From Candidatus Nanoarchaeia archaeon (GTDB lineage: Archaea > Nanobdellota > Nanobdellia > Pacearchaeales > GW2011-AR1), in contig JAQUKY010000002.1 of the NCBI GenBank assembly GCA_028718805.1, positions 65,424-129,423 of the forward strand: a stretch of DNA of 64,000 nucleotides. Reading direction: 5' to 3'. Below the pieces are notes generated by a model. That model saw only the letters and a program-made list of their open reading frames with translations, searched no databases and was not told the origin of the DNA. A program made the position numbers and the translations under genes. Positions within the stretch are counted from its first letter, which is position 1. Each line of letters starts with the position of its first letter. Below, in pieces: positions 34,753 through 41,560 of the stretch.

Positions 34753-35625
34753 ATGGAAAACAATCAATTCAAAATATTAGGAACGCCCCAGAACAGAAAA
34801 TCAAAAATAGATTCTGGCTTAGCTGAAAAGCTGAATGAATATTACAATAAACCTGAGAACCAGAAAAAAACCAATAAAAAGCAGCAAGCAAACTCTGAAA
34901 CAGATACACAAACAAATTCTGCTGTAAACATCCCTAATCCTAATATTGATACAAGCAGGTATATTCAGGTAGGAATTAATGGATTATATGGAAAGCCTGT
35001 TGTTATCTCTCCTTATGAAGTTCAGGAAAGCAATAATAAGACTTACGAAGATACACATAAATTTGCATTGCAGAAAGGAGTTTATATTCCAACACCAAAA
35101 ATATTCATGGCACATTTAGTTAATGTTGTGAATGCTGCAAAAGGAAACAACAAACTAAGTTATTCAGATGGAACTCCTGTTTCTAAAACAGAGGCAAAAG
35201 AAATTTATAAGCATTTAACAATTAATTATAAAGATATTTTCGGAAAAAATAATCCTGGTGCTTGGACTTGGCTGAATGCAAAATTTGTTAAAGGAAATGG
35301 TTTTAATAATCTTGCTTTAGAAACAATTACAGGCATTGACAATAAAGGCAATTTAATAAGGACAAATGCTGATTTAGAAAATTGCTTACCAGAAGATTGT
35401 TTTGCTGATTTGGATTTTAATTCTCAAGGGTTGGCTGTAAAAAAATCAACAAACCAAGATTATTCTCGGGGGGATAATATCAAGTTTTGGTATCCTAGGA
35501 ATGGGGCAGTTGCCGGGTTCGATGCCTACTCTGGCAGGGCTAGCCTCGACTGCGACAGGTATCCTGGTTACAGGGGTGCCTCTCTCGGGGTGTTCGTGTG
35601 TGCCGAAGGCACGCAAAAAAATTAA
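34753..35625 (+). CDS. DGR target protein 3
   Basis: 290 residues, starting 1 nt after the vWA stop. N-terminal tag FKILGTPQNRKSKIDSGLAE, then a Gln/Asn-rich linker. The lectin-like region (DTHKFALQKGVYIPTPKIFM; IFGKNNPGAWTWLNAKFV) is followed by the variable C-terminus DAYSGRASLDCDRYPGYRG and SLGVFVCAEGTQKN. The tail is identical to target 1. Closest relative of the template among the three by position, since the template lies 250 nt downstream. Confidence 0.88.
   Translation: MENNQFKILGTPQNRKSKIDSGLAEKLNEYYNKPENQKKTNKKQQANSETDTQTNSAVNIPNPNIDTSRYIQVGINGLYGKPVVISPYEVQESNNKTYEDTHKFALQKGVYIPTPKIFMAHLVNVVNAAKGNNKLSYSDGTPVSKTEAKEIYKHLTINYKDIFGKNNPGAWTWLNAKFVKGNGFNNLALETITGIDNKGNLIRTNADLENCLPEDCFADLDFNSQGLAVKKSTNQDYSRGDNIKFWYPRNGAVAGFDAYSGRASLDCDRYPGYRGASLGVFVCAEGTQKN
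35508..35592 (+). repeat. DGR variable repeat 3
   Basis: Gapless alignment to the template with all differences at template adenines (AGG to GGG, AAT to GAT, AAC to TAC, GAC to GGC, AAC to AGC, AAC to GAC twice, AAT to TAT, GAT to GGT, AAC to TAC, AAT to GGT). The IMH-like end is the same as in VR1 and VR2. Confidence 0.9.
35598..35614 (+). promoter_or_regulatory. Hairpin/cruciform downstream of VR3
   Basis: The same GTGTGCC-GAA-GGCACGC stem-loop as after VR1, at the same distance (5 nt) from the IMH-like sequence. Conservation at DNA level between targets 1 and 3 fits a role in target-site recognition. Confidence 0.55.
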
Positions 35626-35639
35626 GTAGAAGCTGTAAA

Positions 35640-35985
35640 AATGCAAAAAAACATAGCTTTATAAAAATAAATTATCTTATTTTTTTGCCCTATGTTCTGC
35701 TCAGCAGAAGGGGCCACACGCATATTCATTAGCACATTATTTAAGTTTATTTTAAGTCATAAAATTCAACTGCAACATTCAGTAGCAATGAGGGAGCTGA
35801 AAGCGAGCTGAGCGAGAAATGAAGCAGTGGTGAAAGAAAAGACACACAGTTTTTTCTTAATTGATGAACATGCTACAAGTTGCCAGGTTCAATGCCAACT
35901 CTGACAGGGCTAACCTCAACTGCAACAGGAATCCTGATAACAGGAATGCCTCTCTCGGAATGGCTCTTATAGGGCTTTTATTAAA
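35640..35985 (+). ncRNA. DGR template RNA region containing the template repeat
   Basis: This 360-nt spacer has no convincing gene. The template repeat is at 35878-35962: codon-phased AAC/AAT runs with about 22 adenines, ending GCCTCTCTCGGAATG (35948-35962, the IMH* equivalent). The sequence from about 35740 to 35877, between target 3 and the template, probably belongs to the template transcript that primes reverse transcription. RT follows 23 nt after the template. No Avd-type accessory gene is visible. Confidence 0.75.
35878..35962 (+). repeat. DGR template repeat (TR)
   Basis: The invariant copy from which VR1-VR3 can be derived by adenine substitutions. Eight AAY codons lie at the hypervariable positions; AAY cannot be turned into a stop codon by adenine changes alone, a known DGR design. 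Starts AGTTGCCAGG and ends TCTCTCGGAATG. Confidence 0.92.
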
Positions 35986-37025
35986 ATGTCTCAAACATAC
36001 AATAATCTTTATTTTAGGATTATTAGTATGCAAAATTTAACTCTTGCCTGGAAAAAAGCAAGAAAGCATAAAACAAAGAAACTTTATGTCAAGGAATTTG
36101 AAAAAGACGTTAAAGGAAATTTGTTAAAGCTTCATGAAGAATTGAAAAATCAAGCCTATAACCCTAGACCTCTTGTAACTTTTATTGTTAAAGACCCAAA
36201 AACACGCAGGATATCTAAATCTGCATTTAGAGACAGGGTTGTTCATCATGCTCTTGTCAGAATAATTGAGCCAATTTTTGATAAAACTTTTATTTATGAT
36301 TCCTGTGCAAACAGAATAGGAAAAGGAAATTTATTTGCACTAAAAAGATTTGATTTTTTCAAGAGAAAAGTTACTTGTAATCTAAAAAAAGAGGCATTTT
36401 GTTTTAAGGCAGATATTAAGCATTATTTCCAAGAAGTTGACCATGACATCTTAATTGAAATTATTAAAAGAAAAGTGAAAGATGAAAAAGTTATTTGGCT
36501 TGTTGAAAAGATTTTAGAAAATGGTGCAAATGGGGGGGGGGCGAAGCATGTTTTTTCAAGAAAGGTATGCCTCTCGGCAATTTAACTTCACAATTTTTCG
36601 CTAATGTTTATCTCAATGAATTAGATTATTTTGTAAAACATAAACTAAAAGCAGAATATTATATTAGATATGTCGATGACTTTGTTATTTTACATTCTTC
36701 AAAAGAACAACTTGAAATATGGAAAAAAGAAATCAGTGAATTTCTTAAAGAAAGATTAAAACTTGAACTTCATCCTCAAAAATCAAGAATAATTCCTCTT
36801 TCGCAAGGAATTGACTTTGTTGGATTCAGAAATTTTTGGCATCATAGACTATTGAGAAAGAGAAATATAAGTAGTATATTAAGTAAAATTGAATTGTTTG
36901 AAAAAGATGAAATTGACTACGAACAAATCCTTGAAAGTCTTCAAGGTTGGAATGCTTATGCAAAATGGGCTGATAGTTTTAAGTTGAGAAGAGGAGTTAT
37001 GAAGATGATTTATGCAAAGGATTAA
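35986..37025 (+). CDS. DGR reverse transcriptase, split by a frameshift at a G10 run
   Basis: The first frame (35986-36585) reads NNLYFRIISMQNLTLAWKKA, FRDRVVHHALVRIIEPIFDK and AFCFKADIKHYFQEVDHDIL, the RT fingers and catalytic-D region. The second frame (visible from 36567) has PLGNLTSQFFANVYLNELDY, the DGR-specific LGxxxSQ motif, and YIRYVDDFVIL, the catalytic YVDD. Frames join with a -1 shift at ten consecutive G (36532-36541); without it the first frame stops at 36585. Corrected length is about 346 residues, normal for DGR RTs. Causes may be ribosomal or polymerase slippage, phase variation, mutation or a sequencing error. Confidence 0.85.
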
Positions 37026-37137
37026 TCCTTCACACCTCTCTCCGTTACTCATAGAATATATACCTATATATTCAGAGCCCCCTGCACCCCCAAAAATATA
37101 TAAATTTATAGAAGATAAACGCGGGTTTTACATCCCC

Positions 37138-38235
37138 TTAAAAGGGGTGTGTAATTTTAAGCATTTTTGCTATATTTTTCGACACCCCCTTTCTCTGGGT
37201 GGCAAACCCTAATTTATTGTATTCTTTCATTAAATTCCTATTAGAAACAATAAACATCCACCTGTCTTTATACTTTTTATTGTTGTAATCTACTTTTTCC
37301 TGCTTTTGCTTTGTTTTTTTAAGCAAAGTGCCTGTTTCAATTTCCAAGGCATAAAGCTTTCCCTCAAATCTAAATGTTAAGTCTGCATCTACTGATAGAT
37401 GCTCTCTTATGTTTTTAACTCCCTTAATATTTTTCAGTAAATTTATAGTATTCCAGACTAAAAATATATGGGTTGGGGAGTGGTTTAATTTTTTCTTTAT
37501 CAGAAGATTAATTAGCTTTTTGTTTATTATGCAATATTCGCTATAAATTAAATAGCCATTTCTCAATAAAGCCCCAATTTCTCTTTTATTTAATTTATCT
37601 TTTTCAAAAACATAATTTTCTTCTGCATTAAGCTTTCTTAGGATTATTCTTTCATTTACTTCTTCTTGATATAATCTTTGCCTTTCTTTTTCTTTAATTT
37701 CCTCTTCTAAATTTTTGTTTTTCTGCTCTTTAATCTCTATCTCTTCAGACAGATTTTTTGAATATTGCTCCTTTCTTGCTTCTTCAAGTCGCTCCCTTGC
37801 TTTCACAAGGCGCTCCTTGAGCTGCGGAATAAAATGAGAAAATTCCTTGTAATGCCTTGAAATGCTCATTTTATTCCTTAACCTTTCGATATCTCTTGTT
37901 AATGTCTGTTCATCAGTTGCAAGAGTTTCTAAAATCAAATTTTCGATTTCAATTGTTTCATTCTGTATGAATCTTGCTTCATATTTTTTCTTTTTTATCT
38001 TGTAAGTTGCCTTATTGAAAACAAATTCTCCAGATTTGATGCTGATATGTGTTAAGCCAAATAAGAACAGATAAACAACAGCAACTGCTAAAAGGGCAAT
38101 TGTCCAGAGCCAAAAAATAGGAAGATAATAGTTAATATTGGAAATATATGGATAGGTTATAATCGCGATTACGAAGCCAATAAAGGCTAACCCTTTAAAA
38201 ATATCTTCCAGTTCTGTTTCTGCTTTATTATTCAT
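37138..38235 (-). CDS. Two-TM coiled-coil protein with nuclease-like C-terminal domain
   Basis: 365 residues. Two N-terminal membrane segments (about 12-30 and 35-58) are followed by a long charged coiled coil (about 80-200, RQRLYQEEVNERIILRKLNA). The C-terminal domain has VDADLTFRFEGKLYALEIET, a D-then-ExE pattern similar to replication-relaxation or restriction-nuclease-like folds, followed by a Lys. Members of that group occur on plasmids and phages. A membrane-tethered form is unusual. It lies between RT (convergent) and the integrase, in the integrase direction. Confidence 0.6.
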   Translation of the reverse strand: MNNKAETELEDIFKGLAFIGFVIAIITYPYISNINYYLPIFWLWTIALLAVAVVYLFLFGLTHISIKSGEFVFNKATYKIKKKKYEARFIQNETIEIENLILETLATDEQTLTRDIERLRNKMSISRHYKEFSHFIPQLKERLVKARERLEEARKEQYSKNLSEEIEIKEQKNKNLEEEIKEKERQRLYQEEVNERIILRKLNAEENYVFEKDKLNKREIGALLRNGYLIYSEYCIINKKLINLLIKKKLNHSPTHIFLVWNTINLLKNIKGVKNIREHLSVDADLTFRFEGKLYALEIETGTLLKKTKQKQEKVDYNNKKYKDRWMFIVSNRNLMKEYNKLGFATQRKGVSKNIAKMLKITHPF

Positions 38236-38247
38236 TTAATATTCCTA

Positions 38248-38370
38248 TCACCTGCTCCATAAAAAATAAACATTCATCCACTTTTGCCTTTTAAGCTGCT
38301 TATTTATCCTCCTTATCTTTTCTTCCTGTTTGTTTATTTTTTCGTTAATTTCCCTTAATCTATTTTTCAT
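38248..38370 (-). CDS. 40-residue basic helical peptide
   Basis: ATG at 38370 overlaps the integrase stop (ATGA), so translation is coupled. The product starts MKNRLREINEKINKQEEKIR, a strongly charged helix with heptad spacing, and ends WMNVYFLWSR. Possibly an integrase accessory factor. No family recognised, and the evidence is mainly the coupling. Confidence 0.4.
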   Translation of the reverse strand: MKNRLREINEKINKQEEKIRRINKQLKRQKWMNVYFLWSR

Positions 38371-39605
38371 TTTGACTTTGCTTTAAGCTTCTCTTCCTGC
38401 TCTTTCTCTCTCCATACCCTTTCCATTACCCTAATCATTTTAGGCACCAATTTAGGATTTTTTACCATCCTGTTAAAAACCATATTGTCCCAGCTAATCT
38501 CTTTTTGCTTTTTTGTATTCTCCTCATCTATTTTTTTCCTTTCGTATATTTCTGCTGCTAATTGTTTCTTTATTTCTTCCACCTCTATATCTTTAGCTAA
38601 TTTTTCTTTCTCAAATTTCCTTTGAATTTCTTCTAATTCCGTAGCCTTGAACTTCTCATCTAACTGCTTATTCTCCATCCCCGCTCTTGAAATATAAACA
38701 TCAGGCATATCAGAAGAAAAAGCCCAGCCATACCTGTAGCATAATTCCTGCCTGTTTAACTTTGTGGCATAATAAGTAGCTGAACTGTGTCTGAATAGAT
38801 GATAATGAATTGATTTATCCAGAACCTTTTTTCCAAGTCTGATTAAAAATTGCCTCATATTGTCATATTTATTAGAAAAAACAACATCATCTGAGCGTAT
38901 GCCATCTTTTATTCTTTCTTCAAGATATTCTCTGACTGCTTCAAGGGAATATTTCCAATAAAGAGAAATTACCCTGCCTTTTGTCTTGCTGTATTCTTCT
39001 TTTAGCGTAATTTTAACATAACCTTCTTTTTCAGTTGGCATTTGTATATCTTCATACCTTATGTTATGAAATTCTTCTGCCCTTGCCCCGGAATCAAATA
39101 AAACAGCTATTAGAAACCGCTCTTCTGTACTCTTGCATGATTTATAGACTTTTGTAACTTCTTGCTCTGATAAATAATCAGGAGTTTTTCTTTTAATCCT
39201 TAAATCAAACCAGTCAGTTAATTTTCTTGATTTATCTCCCAGTCTCCATTTCAGGTATATTTTCAAAGTTCTTTTTATATCTACTTTAGTAGCATCTGCA
39301 AAGGGGGTTTCCTTATAGCTCTTTAATTTATTTGAACTTAATTCCTTATCAAATTTTTCCATATCTTTTAATGCCAGTTTTTCAGAAGGCTTATTAAAGA
39401 ATTCTAGGGGAGTTTTTAGTATATCCAGATATTTTATTTGTCTTGCTTCTGTTATTTTAATTCCTTTATTAACTTTCCCTAATTCTAAATCATCTAAAAA
39501 TTTTAACAGGCATTTTTTCTCTTTTTCTGGGATTTTCCATTCGAGAACAGCTTTCTTTCTTGACTCTAAATTTCTATTATGTATAGATATTTTAATATTG
39601 GGCAT
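38367..39605 (-). CDS. Tyrosine recombinase (integrase)
   Basis: 412 residues. N-terminal SAM-like region, then the catalytic set: Arg in LIAVLFDSGARAEEFHNIRY (about 175), HLFRHSSATYY (H-x-x-R, near 268-275), and Tyr in DVYISRAGME (near 303). A long charged C-terminal helix extends about 100 residues beyond the catalytic domain. The start lies 58 nt from the 3' end of the tRNA-Ser gene that carries the attachment repeat, so it probably integrated the element. It is not split, unlike SSV-type integrases. Confidence 0.9.
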   Translation of the reverse strand: MPNIKISIHNRNLESRKKAVLEWKIPEKEKKCLLKFLDDLELGKVNKGIKITEARQIKYLDILKTPLEFFNKPSEKLALKDMEKFDKELSSNKLKSYKETPFADATKVDIKRTLKIYLKWRLGDKSRKLTDWFDLRIKRKTPDYLSEQEVTKVYKSCKSTEERFLIAVLFDSGARAEEFHNIRYEDIQMPTEKEGYVKITLKEEYSKTKGRVISLYWKYSLEAVREYLEERIKDGIRSDDVVFSNKYDNMRQFLIRLGKKVLDKSIHYHLFRHSSATYYATKLNRQELCYRYGWAFSSDMPDVYISRAGMENKQLDEKFKATELEEIQRKFEKEKLAKDIEVEEIKKQLAAEIYERKKIDEENTKKQKEISWDNMVFNRMVKNPKLVPKMIRVMERVWREKEQEEKLKAKSK

Positions 39606-39662
39606 AAATACTACTAGAATCAGCTATTTTTAAGCATTTCTACATTGTAATACTTATATTAC

Positions 39663-39676
39663 ACGCCCACACCAGG
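39663..39676 (+). repeat. Attachment-site copy within tRNA-Ser 3' end
   Basis: Exact match of ACGCCCACACCAGG with 27955-27968. It covers the discriminator, the 3' acceptor strand and part of the T-stem of the tRNA gene. Confidence 0.6.
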
Positions 39677-39744
39677 AGTCGAACCTGGCAACCCCGAAGG
39701 GCGCGGATTAGCAATCCGCTGCAATACCGCTATGCGATGTGGGC
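39664..39744 (-). tRNA. tRNA-Ser (anticodon GCT)
   Basis: 81 nt. Acceptor GCCCACA pairs with TGTGGGC; anticodon stem GCGGA/TCCGC with loop TTGCTAA (anticodon GCT); T-arm CCAGG-TTCGACT-CCTGG; discriminator G, as expected for serine. A variable arm of about 14 nt fits tRNA-Ser. CCA is not encoded. It serves as the integration site of the adjacent element. Confidence 0.9.
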
Positions 39745-39836
39745 ATGAATATAGAATAAATTTTGAGTATTTAAGATTAATCATTCCAAACAAAAATAAA
39801 ATTATAACTGTTGAATATTAAGAATTAGTTTATATC

Positions 39837-40550
39837 TTACTTAAGATACTTTTCAATTGTTTTAATTTTATCTGGCGCAGATCTTCCATTTTCTTGCTGT
39901 GTAACCTGCCATGCATAGAATTTTACCAGTTCTTCTTTAGTATTGCTAGCGCTGATTTTAATGTCTTCTAAAATTTGTTTTCTTAGTCTTGTGCTTTTCG
40001 GTATTTTCCTCTGAACTTTTCTGCGAAAATCAAGACATGCTTCATAATCTTCTATAAACAAAATCCCTCTGTAATTCCCGCCAATTCCTGCATATTTCGT
40101 TCTTAAGTCCTCATCTGTTGGTATAAATTTATGGTAATCCTTTTTTATTGTATCAACTCCTTGAGAAGCTAATTCAGACAAACATTTGTACCCTTTGCTG
40201 CCATATTTTTTAACAGCTTCTGCTTTATTTTTTAAAATAGCTTTCACTTTTTCCGGATCAATTTCTCCATTTGTAGACAAATCATTTTCTATGCTGTTGT
40301 AGAATCTTTTTGCTCTGTCATAAACATTTTCTCTGAAACTATCAGAAATTGTTTTCCCTGTCCTTTTTGCTGCTGCTCCATACCCGCCACTATTCTTAAT
40401 ATCACCGTGCATTTTCTTTCCAGTTTCAATTGTATCATCTACAAAATCTGCCACTTTTCCAGCGACTCCTGTTCTTTCTCTTACATCTTTTTTTATTTTG
40501 CCAACTAATCCGTAAGCACTTTCCTTGATTCTTGTTCCTAGGAGTTTCAT
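39837..40550 (-). CDS. Hypothetical protein, last gene of the AAA+ cluster
   Basis: 237 residues, mainly helical and basic. The N-terminal 90 residues (GTRIKESAYGLVGKIKKDVR, Gly/Lys-rich with SGGYGAAAKRTGKT) may be amphipathic and membrane-associating. The C-terminal half has FIEDYEACLDFRRKVQRKIP. No family recognised. It is nearest the tRNA-Ser gene and transcribed in the same direction as the seven genes upstream (gaps of 51-113 nt), so it probably belongs to that unit. Confidence 0.6.
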   Translation of the reverse strand: MKLLGTRIKESAYGLVGKIKKDVRERTGVAGKVADFVDDTIETGKKMHGDIKNSGGYGAAAKRTGKTISDSFRENVYDRAKRFYNSIENDLSTNGEIDPEKVKAILKNKAEAVKKYGSKGYKCLSELASQGVDTIKKDYHKFIPTDEDLRTKYAGIGGNYRGILFIEDYEACLDFRRKVQRKIPKSTRLRKQILEDIKISASNTKEELVKFYAWQVTQQENGRSAPDKIKTIEKYLK

Positions 40551-40601
40551 TTTATTTTTATATTGAATTTTCGTATTTAAATATTATTATATTCTAAGAT
40601 A

Positions 40602-41447
40602 TTAATCCTTTTTGAGGTGCAGTCCTGTGATATACATAAGAGCTTCTTTACTTAGATATTGTGACTCAAGACTTATCTCCCCAAATTTATTTCTGCTTAA
40701 CCACTCATCAATCTTATCGACACTTGACTTAGTGTACATATCAAGCCCTAAAGAGTCCAGTCTTTTTATCAATTCTTTTACTTTTTGTGATGTTTCCTGA
40801 AATTTATCAACGCCCACGTTATTCTGAGCACTGTCAAGTGTCTTTATCACCTTAGAGTATCCGTATGAAAATAACTCTCCAACTTTAATTTGTTCATCTT
40901 TCAAATTTTGTAAATGGGATTCAAAATATTCAAGTCTTCTGTCTAAGCTTATCCGATTTTGTCTTGTGATTGAATCTTCAGTCAGTACCTCCCTAATAAA
41001 CTCGATATAGCTCGTGTCTTCAAATAAATAAGGTCTGGAATCAATATTATTATTCCTGTCTCTTTTACCATAATCCTTGTTTTCTATTATACCCATAGAA
41101 GGAACATTCTTCTCAATCTCACCAACTCTGTTTAGATGAGCCAAGATATTGCTAAACCTCCCAATATAATTCTCTTCGATTGCTCTGGCATACAGTCTAT
41201 AATAATTCAGGACATTATTAACAGGATAATCCGGCATTATTACCTTATCTATTATTAAAACGACATCTTTAAAATCATCTATTCCAAGATTTCTCATCTC
41301 TTTTTCTCCTATTTTCGAGTATAGATGTTCAATCAGCCAGGAATCTTCCTTGAATTTCTCCAGTTGGGGTTTTAAATTTTCAAAAACCTCTTTGTCAAAG
41401 AAAATTTGTAAACATTCTTCTAATTTTTTTAGTTTTTCGGTGCTCAT
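40602..41447 (-). CDS. Hypothetical all-helical protein
   Basis: 281 residues, predicted helical, acidic, no membrane segment. Contains FFDKEVFENLKPQLEKFKED near the start and FQETSQKVKELIKRLDSLGL near the end. No recognised domain. Same-strand neighbour in the AAA+ cluster. The 113-nt gap before it is AT-rich (TTTAATATAG, AATATATCAG on the + strand) and may hold a promoter. Confidence 0.6.
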   Translation of the reverse strand: MSTEKLKKLEECLQIFFDKEVFENLKPQLEKFKEDSWLIEHLYSKIGEKEMRNLGIDDFKDVVLIIDKVIMPDYPVNNVLNYYRLYARAIEENYIGRFSNILAHLNRVGEIEKNVPSMGIIENKDYGKRDRNNNIDSRPYLFEDTSYIEFIREVLTEDSITRQNRISLDRRLEYFESHLQNLKDEQIKVGELFSYGYSKVIKTLDSAQNNVGVDKFQETSQKVKELIKRLDSLGLDMYTKSSVDKIDEWLSRNKFGEISLESQYLSKEALMYITGLHLKKD

Positions 41448-41560
41448 TTTGAATATTTATCCATATTTTAATTGAATTTTATCTCTAAACTTTCCATCTT
41501 AATATATCAGAACTCTTTCCCAGGGGTTATTTAATATAGATTGTTGGTTTTTAAATTTTT

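Larger units (their letters stand above)
27955..39676. mobile_element. Integrated element of about 11.7 kb at tRNA-Ser carrying a DGR
   Basis: The element is bounded by the 14-bp direct repeats at 27955-27968 and 39663-39676. The tyrosine recombinase gene lies 58 nt from the tRNA 3' end, the usual place for an integrase. Contents in order: HEPN/MNT toxin-antitoxin, two small genes, an RHH gene, MoxR ATPase, DGR target 1, target 2, vWA-HExxH protein, target 3, template repeat, RT, a coiled-coil membrane protein, a 40-codon ORF and the integrase. No capsid or conjugation gene is recognisable, so its transfer mode is unknown. Boundaries are inferred from the repeats and gene content. Confidence 0.65.

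Noticed and set aside
32196..34887. Near-identical 130-nt segments at 32196 and 34753 as a mobile repeat
   Set aside because: They are the coding starts of two paralogous DGR targets; gene duplication or conversion explains them.
35692..35808. A 38-codon frame between target 3 and the template repeat, considered as an Avd-like accessory
   Set aside because: Too short and without the helical, basic character of Avd; this region is better explained as part of the template RNA.
37012..37212. Open frame of 66 codons after the RT
   Set aside because: It overlaps the RT end and the 3' end of the minus-strand coiled-coil gene, is Pro-rich without domain features and lacks a ribosome binding site.
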